Of a stretch of DNA of 64,000 bases, positions 23,301 through 36,599 are shown in pieces (position 1 is the first letter of the stretch; each line of letters starts with the position of its first letter). This DNA is from Lumbricus rubellus. Taxonomy: Eukaryota; Annelida; Clitellata; Crassiclitellata; Lumbricidae. The stretch lies in assembly GCA_945859605.1 (NCBI GenBank), contig OX243822.1, positions 22,397,644 to 22,461,643 of the forward strand, written 5' to 3'. The notes beneath the pieces are model-generated. The model worked only from the letters and a program-made list of their open reading frames with translations, did no database searches and was not told where the DNA came from. A program made the translations under genes and the position numbers.

Positions 23301-23896
23301 TTGCAGAGCGGGAAATCATAGCCAGTTCATGAGAGAAACCTCGCGCCAAAATTGGTATGCAATCGGCTTCATGTAAATTTTTGTGGCGCTATGATTTTCT
23401 TGTAACAGGATTTTTTCTCGAAATGTTGTTCCGTAGTCCGTACTTAGCACAATGACAGTTTTCGATGGCTTTATCCAGACTTGACGAGCCGGCTACTTAC
23501 ATCCTGATACTCTTACGGCAGAATCGTTAGCGCAAGAGGTTGACACGTCTGACGCCGTGCTCTTTAGAACTATTCAGAGCAACTAGCTTCAAACTTGTCC
23601 TCTGTGACCTCTTCCCACTCTGACGAGATCCATTGTAACTTTAGGCTCCATCATAAGCACTAAGTAGCCATAATGTGAATTAAACAGATCAACAAAGGTT
23701 GGGCTAAGACAGTAGGGTAAAGCGCCAATTTAGTGCATTTTATCCCTTCGTAGTACTGTACTAACTAATGGTATGCCTTGGAATTAAACTAATGGAATTA
23801 AACTAATATACCCGGTACATAGGCTAAATGATGCTTCAGAGGTTCAGGGTGGTAAATGGTAATGTAATCGTACTTTTTTCCTCTGAGTTTTGGGGG
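23301..23896. other. Upstream flank of H2A.X, no gene seen
   Basis: Intergenic sequence between the H2A.X promoter and a SINE. No coding signal or further motif is supported. Confidence 0.3.
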
Positions 23897-24119
23897 CCCG
23901 GTAGAGTAATGAACAATGCGCTGGGGTAGAGTGAGAGGTAACGCGTTCAAGCCACCGTTGGGCAGACATGCTTTGTAGACTGCTATTAAGTGCTATGTAA
24001 TTGCAGGCTGTCTGTTCACTTACTAGTTAGGTTCAGTGTTAATTAAGATTACTGCAAACTTGTACATGTAAAGTGAAATGGCACTCAATTAAAAGAAAAG
24101 ATTATTATTATTATTATTG
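23897..24119 (+). mobile_element. tRNA-derived SINE, family A, intact copy
   Basis: B-box-like GCGTTCAAGCC, then ACATGCTTTGTAGACTGCTA, an AAGATTACTG tail and (ATT)n to the end. It matches both halves of the interrupted copy at 7545-7955. Confidence 0.65.
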
Positions 24120-25176
24120 GGCCCCAACGAGCATGGCTGCAACTTGCCTGCAATGACAAGAATTAGTAATCAAGTGTGTGCCATGCATCTTAGCCAGTGG
24201 TATTTGACGTATTTGACCAAAGCAAGTGTCTTCATTTATGTTATTCCTAGGTTAATTCCCCCAGGCTAAATGCAAAATTCAATCCAGTTAAACATCAAGT
24301 TCACTCTTTAAATAATGCAGCCAACATTTATATTCTTTGCAAATCTTCTGGTCTCACAGAAAACCTTCCACTAAACTAAGCAATATTTTCAAAGCCCTTG
24401 TGTAAGGGCCTTGTTGTCTACCGTGACATTCCCGTCTTAGACTCTTCCATCCTGAGTAGGCTTTCTGGCAACGAATTTTGGTGGAAGAATCAACTCAGTT
24501 TTACGCAGAGATCAGTGTAGCAACCGTTGAGTGGTGACAGCTTAACGTTGACGAAGATTTCTGTATAAATTGACTTGGCACAAAAATCTTCACGTTGAAG
24601 AAATTCTTAACCACTCAACACTAAATATCTAGAAAGGTTTTAAGATCTCAATATTTAATCAAATTTTCAGCACATAATAATAATATTAAGCATGTAGCTG
24701 ATAAATATGTGAATTAAAGTTTAGCGGTAGGAGCAAATCAAAGAGGTATTCTTACTTTGTCATCCTTATTCTCATATTATATCATATCAATATCTGACAG
24801 AAGATTCTAACACCAGTATGATCATTGATCCTCATTTTACCTTGAAACATTTCAAATGGCTACCACTACAGCAATGTTGGACAAAACTGTTAGCTGTGGT
24901 TCAGTGGTGGAACAAATACCTTTACATCTAAACCAAGTGCTAGTGCAAAATTTGTTTGGATACTGCTTGGTAATACAAACTATTGTATCAATCACTTATC
25001 AGTTGCTCAAATATCTCCAGTTGCTCAGAATGCCCTCAAATCCACATTGTAAGGAGATATGGCCATGGAGTAAATTGCCTAACAAAGCTGCTTCTGTTAT
25101 AAAGTTACCTTGCCACCTCAATCAGTTGCGAATAAGAAAGACGTAAATGCATCCGCACAAAATAAACTCATCAACT
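24120..25176. other. Intergenic, no gene seen
   Basis: An open plus-strand frame at 24856-25146 has no recognisable motif, and I take it as chance. Nothing else is supported. Confidence 0.3.
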
Positions 25177-25182
25177 TTTATT
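25177..25182 (-). terminator. Poly(A) signal of PA2G4
   Basis: AATAAA on the minus strand, 274 bases past the PA2G4 stop codon. It is the first such hexamer I find downstream. Confidence 0.55.
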
Positions 25183-25455
25183 CAAAATACATCTCGATGA
25201 AATGATTCAAAACTGACAACACAAGTGCTACTAGTTGGCCGAAGGATAGTCCTTGCTGGCCAGACCCTCTTCCTCCTCTCACACCAATTCCTCAACGACT
25301 GCTTAAACTCGAAAACCCTTTTGCCATTGAAATATTCTTGGCATTATAAATGTTAAGTTCTTCAGATCGAACGCCTCACATCCAAAACTTTTACAATCTT
25401 GATAGTAAATTATCCAAGAAGTTAACATGTGTAGTCTCATCACAAAGTCGTTTCA

Positions 25456-28400
25456 CTACTGTTCTACTTTGGTAGGCTCCTCAATATCAGTGCCACTCGC
25501 TTCAATTGCTGCTTTCTCTGCCTTCTTCTTCTTCTTTTTGGCAGCTTTGCGATTTGCAGATGCAGCAAGAAGAGCCTACAAACAAACAAAAGTTCCAGTT
25601 CAGTTATCCAGTAAGAAGAAAATCTAAACGTTCATTACATAAACAGCCAAAAAGAGCAAAAACACAACTTTAGCACATAGAAAATGCATTATTTCTGACA
25701 AATACAAAGCACACAATAAAAAAACTCGAAAGATGACAACAGATACAACAAAAATAACTTATATTTAACTCTGTAGATTGAAACAGAAGAATGTTACTGA
25801 AAAAAAATTACCTTGGAGACCAATAGACCATACAAAAAGAATAACAGATTTTCTATGCAAAGCATTCGCAAAAAATATACAAATAAATGCATAACAATTT
25901 ACGCTCAACAAATTTTTACTCCACACATATTATTTATAGAGAGGAATTCTTCATCCAGTTACCTTCAATCCTTCATCTTCAATGCTGTACTCTGATTCAA
26001 AGAGCGTCTCATCAAAAGGCAGGCCGGTTATTCTCATTGGTCCATTGGCCATCAGAAGAACAGTGAACTTCATCTGTGCCACAAATTCACCTGAAATTGA
26101 CAAGCCAATCATAAACAGCTATCATCCATCTCTGACGTAAAAGTACAGATCGGTCGCAAGCTAATATCAAGTGTGCACGTATAAATCACTCTGATCAAAA
26201 CAGTCTTCCTCATTAGAGCTTCTATTTGCAGCAGTGCACGGTCGAAGGGCGTAGACTGTTTTCTTTATGGTGGCAATTTCAGAGTTCAGACGCTCAAGAC
26301 AAAACAATTCAAAATAACACAAGAGAATAAAATAAAATGAATCGCAATATAGTATAAGCAATGTTGAAGTATTTTCAAGCTTTCTCATGAAACAGATCTA
26401 TTAAACAGTTGCTGTTGTTATGTAGCAGTTTGTCAATCAGGTTTACCTTCTCTTTCGTGGAGGATTTTGAAAGGCTCTACAAGGCTGTGATTGACACACT
26501 CCACAACCCCCATTCGTGCTTTCTTTTCATCTTCAAAAGCCCTGATAAAAAAGAAGCAAAATGTCACTGAACATGCTTGTGGTCCACACCTCTCTATAGC
26601 ATCTGCACACCATGCAGTCCAAATGGAAGATCAGAGTTCTTGATGTGCTTATTCAAGAGCATGGTTATGATCAGCTGGAGGCAAAGATTTCCAGGAGTGA
26701 GGAAAACTTGGAGGTCAGGTGAGAATAGAAGGTCAATTGAAAGTGAGAATTTAAGGAGAAAACACTGACATACCAACAAGTTGTGACACAAAGCTTCACA
26801 GTGAGAGGAAGAGAACTAGTAAGTTGGAATTTCTCGATGTTTATATGTTGCTCGAGAAGATCACATCGTAAACAAAAATGCACGTATGCATATATCTTCA
26901 CAGAGAAACAAACATGTAGATCATCACGATGTTCCAGTATGGTTGTCAAATGTTTGGCAATCAACAAGCGTGAAATCAATAACACATTCGCAGCTATATA
27001 TTTTTTATTGATAACATTAATTCATAAGAATTAAAACACACAAAATCTCAAGTTTACATAATTTTTTTGTTTTTCAGAACAGTATTCTGTCTCAAACACC
27101 AACTCATGTGTTTAGTTAAGCTTCTATATAGAAACATGCAGATATGGACTAATGGACTGTAAATCCTAAACATAAAGTTTTGAAAGCAGTCAAAATAGGT
27201 AACCTGGATAATTTCAACACATGCCTGTACATGGTTTTCTCTGCAGCAGTGCTATAGATGGGCATTAAGTGAGGAAGACAACTGGTATGAAGTGCCATAA
27301 GATGAGAAAAAGAGAAAACAATAAGAGAGAGAGAGAGAGAAAGGCAGAATGACGAGCACAGAGCAACACTTCTCCAAATAAAATCTAAATTAAAAATACT
27401 GCTCAATTGATCAAATCTAATCTAACTACGAATGTAGCTGCGAAATGCACTGACCTTAAGGAAAAAGGCATGGCCCCAAACTTCTTGTCCACTTCACTGA
27501 AGAACTCTATAACAATGAAAGAGCAATCATATAGCACCATGTAACAATCATGTAAAACCATGTGCTGCTGATTTCAACAATGCAATTCATCTGTTCTCTG
27601 CTTCATTAGCACAATATGCCACTTGTAGTAAGTAAATAAGTTCTAAAGTATATTCTTTATTTGAACCAATTGACAAAAATACACTCTGGTGTACATGCAT
27701 AGTTGCATACAGGACAAGTTTAAAGTCGTAAAAATTTTAATATTAAGTACGTAACTACATATGAATAACTCTGATCAAAAGAGTCTTCCTCATTAGAGCT
27801 TCCATTTGCACTTAGTGCTCGGTCGAAGGGCGTAGAATGTTTTCCTTTATTTTCTTTATGGTGGCAACAGCAGACACAGGACAACAGAAACAGGTGTCGT
27901 CTCAGCAACACATTTGCTCGTAAGTGACGTTAGCACCCAAATGAATTCTTCTTCTTTAGCGTTCAAATTACAACGACATCATTCTTGTCTAGTCTGTGTG
28001 CTTTTTCTTTGATTTCTTCATATCCTCGTCCCTCATCTTCGTCCATCAACCAGTTCAATATCATCTTTCTTCGTCTTCCTGGTCGTTTATTTCCCTCCAT
28101 TCTTCCTTCAAGTACTATCCTCAAGAGTGAGTATCCCTTCAACATGCGACTTGAATTAATTTATTGATAACAGATGGGATCTTATTCCTATCGTGCCTCC
28201 TGGCCAAGCCCCATCATGCTGAGGGACAATAGGCCACCATGGTGGACTGGGCCACATCCAATTGTACAATCAATCATACAAGACATCATATATGAATATA
28301 GATCAAAATCAAACATCATGACAATTGGGCACATATGACACACTGCCCATCACCATTCAGAAGATAATCTTCCTAGACATACTAACTTACGAGCTGTAAC

Positions 28401-31400
28401 AGCCAGATGGCAGTAGAAAAAGTGGTAGAAGATGGTGGTAGTAGAAGAAGTGTCGCAAAGTAGAGATCGAGAGAAATCTTACGTCTGGATGTTTTAATCT
28501 TCAGATTGTACACTGTATCCTTCTTCTTGTAGACAGTTGTTCGTGCATCCACATCGCGAACCTACACATAGAAAAGCAGACAATGGATTTCACAAGCGAT
28601 ACACAATCATCAAAAACAAATGGAAAACTAGTATGACATCCAACAATTGATACATGTCTAAAGCATGTCTATGAGACACACATCGCTGTTTCTTTCAAAT
28701 GCATGTCGGTGACAAATACGTTGACTAATGGTAATGCATACACATGAGCCAAAATGCTCAATTCTTAGAAATAGGTGAAGCATGAAGTGGTAAAGTAAAG
28801 TAAATAATTAAACAGCTTACAAAGCTAGAATCAGTTGTTTTTCTGACAAGTCGGATCAAGTCTTTATGGCTTCAAGTCGTTATGGCTTCAAGTTACTTTA
28901 GGGTCAAGTGGGGTCAGATTGGGTGATGAAAGTCACTTCCAGGTTGAGTTATGCCTATAGTCGTTATATATGGAGTTCATAATCAGCAGCCACATATTAA
29001 TATAGACAAACTGCCTGTTTCTTAAATATAGCCTTTTTATTGATACTAAGAAAACACTCTCATAACCTATTACAAAACTGAAAGCACAAACCTTTCCTTC
29101 CCCTGAGCTCATAAGAATATCAACCGCATAGACCTCGTGTACATCAAACTCACACTTCTCGTGATCCTTCCTGAAAAACATTCAATAAAATGAATCATGA
29201 ATTCAAATATCGCCACAGGTCGAAAAAAAAACAATGAAGGCGAAAATAACTAAATATTTCTACACATTTTCATTGACTTTATAGCCGAGACTAAATGTAG
29301 TACTAAGCGCATAGCAAGCCAAAGACAACACTAGTATTTCACAGCCCTCTAGTGAGGACTGTGAGACTGTGCTTGATGGTCACATGAATTTCAAAAGTGT
29401 GAATGCACAGATGGAACAAGAAGATAACAATATCACGTTTTGGAACACAACGTCTGCAGAACAGTTCAATCAAAAAGAGCAATTTCTAGAGTTCCCAATG
29501 TCATCATCATCATAGTTGTTATCACAACAGTAGCATTGAAGAACAAGTCTCAACTCAACTGCGTTTATTCACTCATTGCATTTATATAGCACCATTTCAA
29601 AAACCTATTCAAGAGCACCAGCCACAACTACAGAGAAAGACCTAAGCAACTTTAAAAACTCTGCCAGGTTTCCTTTCTACAAACAACCAGGATAACCATC
29701 TTTTCTTTTCCACTCAGAATCTGATATAATGATGGACTGTGAGACATTGTACCTATGCTGTTCCGTTGGGTTCTGAACGATTGTCTTCTTCCCATCAATC
29801 ACATGTTGCTGAAGTTGGAATGACAGCATCCCTACAACAAACAATGCATTCATACAACAAACAATGCATTCATACAACAAACAATGCATTCATACAACAA
29901 ACAATGCATTCATACAACAAACATTGCATTCATACAACAAACAATGCATTCATACAACAAACAATGCAATCATACAACAAACAATGCATTCATACAACAA
30001 ACAATGCATTCATACAACAAACAATGCATTCATACAACAAACAATGCATTCATTCTCATAATGCAACTCATCGCATGTCCCATGTAGAACATGCCTTCAA
30101 AATTAAGATATGCATTCACAGGAAGGAGTCTTCAACTAGTTTTATTTTCATAATGTTGGCATCCTCAGTTGCAAAATTTAGACAGTGCACATGAGATAGT
30201 ACAATTAATCTATTATCACTAGTAAAATTAATCTATTATCAAGTGAATAAAACAATAACCATTGTGTACAACATGCAGCAACACAGATGTAAATAAATGC
30301 ATTGGAATCATGCAAATTATCTCTGGTGTGGCAGAGATTGTGGCAGAGATTGTTTGCAAACTCACCAAACTCCTGCAGAAATTTTTTTAACAAAAACTAG
30401 AGATAACTATTAAAAATTAAAAGTCACATTCTTGAAGTACAGCTCAAAACAGTCTGGGTTCAACTCAAAAGATGATTAAGACAACCACATAATTAATTAT
30501 AATTAATTCAGCAGTGAATTGAAATTCAAGATTATTATTTCTTTATGCGGATATTTATTTGCAAGATTGGACTGATAAATCTGGCAACGCTCCTAACCTT
30601 CGACTGGCTTGCACTTGTATGCTTCCGCCACTTTCTGAATCGCTTCTGTTACTTGATAGTTCTGAAGAAAAAACAGAAACAAAAGAATTTCAAAACAAAA
30701 CTTCATTTATTCGCTAAGATAACAAAGTAATAAAAATAAAGTAAACAAAGTAATATAAATACTTGAATGATTTAATGAACGTAGGCAAGACAGCATTAAA
30801 TTGTTACTAGGTCCAATGGTCACTAGGTTCAGTTATATTATTATCAATGGAGGTCAAATATATCAAAGTCCAGGCAAAAAACACACAATATGACACAATC
30901 ACTCAATTAATAAAGCAGTTAACGTGAAATACTGTGGTAGCACAAAGACAAACAATTCCTGAATGCTATTATTCACCGTGGACTGTTGCAATGAAGTTTT
31001 GCTTTTAAAACCTTTTAGCAAGATTGTGAACCAACAAACAGAAACAGAGCAAGAGAAATGCAAGACAAACAGAAGCAAGGCATAGCAGTACAGAAGCACA
31101 AAAGATTAACCAAGACAAATAAATGGTTTAAAAGCGATTTTAATGTACAGGAAGGTTGTCTAGATGGAGTAAAGAGAAAGTTCTCACCTCAGCACCGGGT
31201 TTAACAAGGCGAAGGGCAATTTCCATGGCATTATAAGCAGCCATCATGACATCTGCCTGACGACCCTTCACCTTCTTATCCTGAAATTCATTCAATTCTC
31301 ATTTACGATCAAATAACTCAACACACGACTCAACAGTCATGACTACGTCAGGGGCTTCTATCACTATACATGGTAGGCACAACTTGAGCTGAGTGAAATA

Positions 31401-34400
31401 TAGGGGGATGGGAAAGAATCAGAAAATAGCCAAAATTCACGTCGGTAGGGGGGGAAGCCGACCATGAAGGGCAATATGTTTACTCTATGCATCCGATCTG
31501 GGGGAGGGAGGAGTTCCCCATAAATTACTTCCCCTCCAAATTTTTTGACAAAATAGTAATAGGTTTTAGTTAGGCTACTATCTGCACGGTCGCATCACAT
31601 GAACTGTTATACTACTTTGCCTTGTACCATATCTGTAAATTTATGTAGCACCTCTTGAAGTGTGCACTGGCTACCCAAGTTTGGTAGTTCTTGCTCAGTC
31701 TATGTAGCAGAACTTTGTAACAAATTCTGCTAATTGAGTCTTGGTCAGCAATTCAGGACCATTTTGGACAATAGAGATAAGCTGATTCCAGTGCAACAAA
31801 GAAGAATATAAACTGCTATGTTGGCCTAATTTTACCCTCGTCTGCAATTATTCATTATCTTGGTCCGGCACCAGCAGAACTGAGCTACTGGACTTGGTAA
31901 ATAAAGAAATTAATATTGTAATTATGAGTAGGATATAGTGGATGTACTTATAGAAACCTATAACCAGTAACCACTCTTTTATCAGCACTGAAGTATTAAA
32001 GTAATTTATGTCAGGATGACATCTTAGACTCCTACCATTACAATGTGGAAACTCCCCAAAAAATTGTTACCGTATTAGTTTAAGTATAAGCTTATATTAA
32101 AGTATTAGAAGACTTAGATCACTTTTTCACCAATTCCCTCTACTTAAATATTAGAGCAATTTTTTAAAGATGACAGCTTAAAATGCTGAAATTGCAAATG
32201 TGGAAATTGCAAAAAAGTTCTTATGGAGAGGGGCACGTTCCACCCCTCAAACCCCTCCCCATCTCAGCGCTATGCGCCTAGGTGATCGTTTGCTAGTTGC
32301 TTGTTTGTTTCCTCCTCAAAACCTTCATTCCCAGAGGGACAAGACTGCATAATGCAGGGTGAGGAAGGACGGCCAAAGAATGGGAGAGAAGATGGATTGA
32401 GCCCGGTTGTTCAGGGGGATAGAAGCCCCTAGACTAGGGATGCTAACAAAATTGAAATCTGGTTTTCTGTTCTAAAACCGTCTCCCAAAAATTTCAATAA
32501 ATTAACAACCCTGGTCATGACAAAATAACTCTGTTTAGCTGTGCACAAGAAAGCAGTAACCTAAACTGTTACTTAATGAGCAGGAAAATCATTGACAAAT
32601 TGAAAAGCCATTTCTCTAGCAGCTTCACAAATATTTTGCCCTGAAATTCCTCATCAGGCCTTTAAAAAAAAATGCTGTGTTTCCGGTAACAGAGCTAAAA
32701 AAAATTGGGTAGGTAGGTCGGAAAATATTTTTATTTTGTAAAATATTTTTATGCAGTGACTATCCGAAAAAGTATACCCCACTAGTCTTTTTTGCACGCT
32801 GAAACAAAGTACGTGTACTAAGCAAGTATAAACTGCCTATTTCCCGACTTTCTGCACCTAAAACAGCTCTAGAAACAGTCCTATTAATTTCATTTTGTTG
32901 ACGTCTCTTATGTTATGTCAATACAAATGTTAAAAAAAGATTTTTTGAAAAAAAATTTAAATTTTTTTTTGAAAAAAAAAATTTTTTTTAATAAAATTTT
33001 TTTACAAAAATATTTGGGTCGCGGCCGTAAAAATGGGTCGGTCGCGTTACCGGAAACACAACACTTTTTTTTTACGCCTCATGTAATAGCATTCTTTCAA
33101 ATTTTATAAGATTAAAATTTCCTTAAAACATCAAATCCAAGCTGCTTGACCTTTTCTAAATTCATCATAATTTCATTCTTAAATAGAACCTTAAACAGAA
33201 GACATTGAAAGTTTAGGCACTCTTGCTTAAAATGCTCTTGTGATCTAAATGGTCATCAGCAAAAATATGGACCATATGAAATTGCATGATCAAGATAACA
33301 ACTGATGCAACCATCAGAGAAAACTTATTATTATAAAAAAATTCCAATTTGTATGTGTCTTAAAAGTAAGGATCAATGTACTGATACCTTTGAGGCACCA
33401 ACAACTATTGTTTGAGCGACTACTGCAACATATCCATCAATATGAGCTCCCAGATCTCTGCAAAAAACACAAAGCACAGAATATAACTGCTTAATTCTTG
33501 TAATGATCCTCCACAGTAAACACCTATCACACAATACACATGCAATACACAAGCAGAAGACAGAAAACGACCCATGTACAAGCAGGGCTAGATGGCTTAA
33601 CTAATGTAGACTGGGCATTATTGAAGAGTTCAGCTTGAGAATTGCAAAACGCAGTTAAAGTTTAGATTCGAAATCTGAGTTACTGTGTAAAGAAGCTAAC
33701 AGGAAACTAAATCTATTTCTAAGACTAGATTTGAAAGACATGAATGTCTTCCTCACTTACATTTTAATCATGTCTCCGTCTTTAATTGTGACTTCAGGTT
33801 CACTTTTCAGAGGTGAGAAGTGACAGATACAGTTGTTGATAGAAATGCATGTTGGGAATGCTATACCTAAAAACATAAAAGATGTCCGTTCTTATGCCAA
33901 AACTGTAAAACAATTATTTAGTCTCAAAAGTTTTTTAAAGCACCAAGATTCTATGAAGCAGCAAAAGGCCTTTACGGAAAAACAAAGTAGCAGCTATGAG
34001 TAAATTGTACATAAATAACATTTATAAATACACTAGCACCACAGCACCGTTCCCATTATGCCGCTGGACTACTGATGCAAGATTGTATGTAGTTCAGCGT
34101 CAGATTTCGCAATCAAAAGAGACCGAACACTAAAGAAGTTAAACAAATAAAAACATTGTATTGCTCAAATAAACCAAATGTTAATAAGCTGCATTTGATA
34201 CTTCAATTCTTCCTAAGTTTAAAAGTGCACACAATGTGACAGAACATCAGCGGCGCTGAACAATTGTGAGTGAAGATTTTTACATGATGACTGCCTCAAT
34301 GGAGGCTTGAAGCTGTATCATCAGCATCAAACATTGGCAATTTATACGATGCCGAAGCCATGCCACTGCAATGGCGCCATTAAAGGCTGAGTGCACAAAT

Positions 34401-36599
34401 GTTAGTACAGTACGGTTTCTGAGTGACAATGATTCAATTAAACCTAATTTAGTTCAAAGTTAGAACAATTGAAATGCTTGAGCAGAGACCTTTCTTCATG
34501 TCTTTGTCTTTCTTGAAAACCTTCGATGTTTCTTCGCTTAGTATGCCGTCTCCAAACTCACAAAGCTCAAGGACCTTGGCGCCCGGCTGACACTTCTCGG
34601 AGACCTGTTTCAGCGCATCTGACATTCAAACATACATCACATCATATATTAAACAAAGTATGCAACAATTCACAACATATATTCACATATATTAAACAAA
34701 ATATGCAACAATTCACAACATAAATTTATAAAAGGCACAAATATTTAAGACCTCTGTTGCAATCACCTCTGTAGTTTAATGCTGAATTCGTATAATTAAA
34801 TTCAATATTCGATTATTCAAACAGACAAGCTGACACAGATGCAACTTTTTCACAAACATTGCTTATAAGATTCACATGTTCAAAAGCTTGACTGCAATCA
34901 AAATATATCTGTTGCCATGTCTAAGACTTAGTTTCCTATCGAGCTCTGCACTCTTCAGCTAAAGGCTCAGTTCTGGTCTCATGGGCTTGCTCATTGGTCA
35001 TACAGCGTCAAGTCTTCTCAGTTGTTGGCCCCTTCACTTGGAACGGGCTGCTTTCATTCCATTGATGAAGTTTTTGTCCTCAGCCATGGTTGGGCTATCA
35101 ACACATCTGATTAGGATTTGAAGGGGTGCTATACAGAATTTTGGAATGAATAACTGCATGAATACTGACAGGCATGTGTATTGTGTAAGAGATGAAAGTA
35201 ATGATTCATAGAGCTAATAAACATTTCTAAATTTACTTGGGTACATGTGGGTAACAAGAAACAATCCCGTGACTGTTTTAGTTAATAGGTGCATCTGAAG
35301 TTTTATGTTCCATAAAAAATAGCTTGGCAACAATTTGACCTCTTCTGGACTTTTAAAGGCGTATTGCAACGAAAAATTCTCAGTTGCACCAGACACTTTG
35401 GCAAAGATTTTCAAGGGTGTGGTCCAAAACCCATATCCCAGAAATTAATCTAAGACAGATCCCCAAAAATCTATTTTCGCAAAACTTAATGATTTTTATA
35501 CACTAAGCTGTGTAACAAACAACACTTAACAGGTCCATTATGTCAAGAATTCAATTTATCTTTTTTTTAAATTTGGGAGTTCGGCTGCTTTCTATTAAAA
35601 AAATGTTTTTGGGAAATCGGTCTTTTGTGTATTTTCAGCGTTTTCAGATATTCAGGTTGACCCCTTTCCAAGATCATACTTAAGGATTGTTGCCTGACTT
35701 GATACCTGACAAACAATGAAGTTGCTACCTGATCTTAGTAACTCATAATCGCATTAATTACAATTTATTGATTCAGGTCATGGGCACATAGATCAAGAAC
35801 TTACAGCATTGATAGTGCATCACTTGATATAATATAACTTGCTTAAATAATGAAGTCTTTCTTCCTTATCATTATTCACATACAACAAATGGGGTGGGAG
35901 GTAATGGTGGGCTGCAGTAAATTAGGCAGACAGTGAAGCGAAATTTCTGCAATTTTTAAGATTTAAAATAAATGGCGTGGTGCCATAATTGTGGTCTAAA
36001 AGATAACATGGGACTGTTTAACAGTGCTCGGAGTGTTAAACTTTAATTAGACCTACATGTCTACAACGACTCACATTTGGCCCTGTGTATGATAGATTCA
36101 TTTCCTAAATGGGTAAACCGAAGCGACGAGTATCTGGGTACCCGAGTCACACTTTACCACACAATTGACACCTCTACAAATACATGCCCCAACATATGTC
36201 ATCATATGTCAGTTCTAACTAGTAATTTCGAATAACACCGGTAAACAAAGGCAATGATTTGTTTTCAACCAGTAATTTCGAATAAAACCCGAAAACTAAT
36301 GCAGGGTTTCGCTTTCAAAACAAGTGGGCTATACTTTATTCTTTAGCTGGTCATCGCTGTGACCATGCTTCGCGCGGTGCACGCTTGCACAAGCGTAGTG
36401 AAATGCGCGTGCGGATTGGCGACCAGCATTTCAAGATCTAATCACAATCAGCGGGCGCCCATCGCATTATCTCCGAAAACCTATGCAACAGAGACAGTTA
36501 CTAGAGTTTACCGTTAGCAATCTCAGCAGCCATTTTATACTTGGTGACCACAAGATCTTTGGCGATCGTCGCCTCCTCATTTTCAGTCTTGTCCGCCAT
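25456..36599 (-). CDS. PA2G4: Proliferation-associated protein 2G4 (EBP1), complete
   Basis: Thirteen exons: 36512-36599, 34490-34618, 33761-33866, 33388-33457, 31188-31280, 30598-30661, 29753-29831, 29092-29170, 28483-28561, 27455-27506, 26447-26541, 25963-26090 and 25456-25575. They sum to 1182 bases, 393 residues and a stop (human 394). All joins keep frame. PA2G4 is a methionine-aminopeptidase-fold protein without peptidase activity; it binds ribosomes and RNA and shuttles between nucleolus and cytoplasm. Diagnostic blocks: [19 protein letters not shown] at the start, GIAFPT, VCHFSPL-like [67 protein letters not shown] and PMRITG. The C-terminus has a KKKKKK run (residues 367-372), the ribosome/RNA-contact region. 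Introns hold LINE, MITE and minisatellite sequence. I see no defect. Confidence 0.97.
26180..26277 (-). repeat. LINE 3'-end fragment, copy 1
   Basis: About 100 bp nearly identical to 27760-27868, including CTCTGATCAAAA, TCTTCCTCATTAGAGCTTC and GGTCGAAGGGCGTAGA. In the second copy this segment lies just 3' of a reverse-transcriptase C-terminal relic, so it is probably LINE 3' UTR. Confidence 0.5.
27760..28145 (-). mobile_element. LINE relic: reverse-transcriptase C-terminus and 3' end
   Basis: On the minus strand, 27963-28145 encodes [20 protein letters not shown] followed by [12 protein letters not shown] and [15 protein letters not shown], then stops. The EGxxEGxxxRGRxR...W pattern is the usual C-terminal tail of non-LTR retrotransposon ORF2. 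The downstream part contains the repeat shared with 26180-26277. It lies in intron 9 of PA2G4. Confidence 0.65.
29834..30053. repeat. 20-bp minisatellite, 11 copies, abutting a splice acceptor
   Basis: Unit ACAACAAACAATGCATTCAT, repeated eleven times with two single-base variants (near 29924 and 29969). It begins 3 bp from PA2G4 exon 7 (29753-29831), so on the coding strand the last unit supplies the pyrimidine-poor tract before the TAG acceptor. Open frames across it are an artefact of the repeat. Confidence 0.95.
31281..32655. other. PA2G4 intron 4, left part
   Basis: Intronic sequence with poly-G words near 31440-31520 and a C-rich run near 32226-32275. No gene or complete repeat is recognised before the MITE at 32656. 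Confidence 0.35.
32656..33079 (-). mobile_element. MITE with TGTGTTTCCGGTAAC ends, copy 2
   Basis: Same family as 22454-22889 but in opposite orientation, with high similarity over the whole length. The A/T-rich segment (32930-33010) is variable between copies. It lies in PA2G4 intron 4. Confidence 0.8.
34640..34722. repeat. 43-bp tandem duplication
   Basis: ATATTAAACAAA(G/A)TATGCAA and the following CAATTCACAACATA occur twice in a row, in PA2G4 intron 1. Confidence 0.7.
34940..35160 (+). mobile_element. LINE relic (CR1/L2-like ORF2 end) with 3' tail
   Basis: One frame reads [13 protein letters not shown], the degenerate form of the conserved 'WNSLP' block near the end of CR1/L2-type ORF2. 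About 60 bp later comes TTGAAGGGGTGCTATA (35118-35133), then AATGAATAA. The same 16-base tail ends the SINE at 8548-8748. It lies in intron 1 of PA2G4. Confidence 0.55.

Noticed and set aside
24856..25146. 96-codon open frame between H2A.X and PA2G4
   Set aside because: No motif, no splice sites, no similarity I recognise.
29739..30194. 151-codon open frame on the plus strand
   Set aside because: It is the 20-bp minisatellite read through; all three frames stay open across it.
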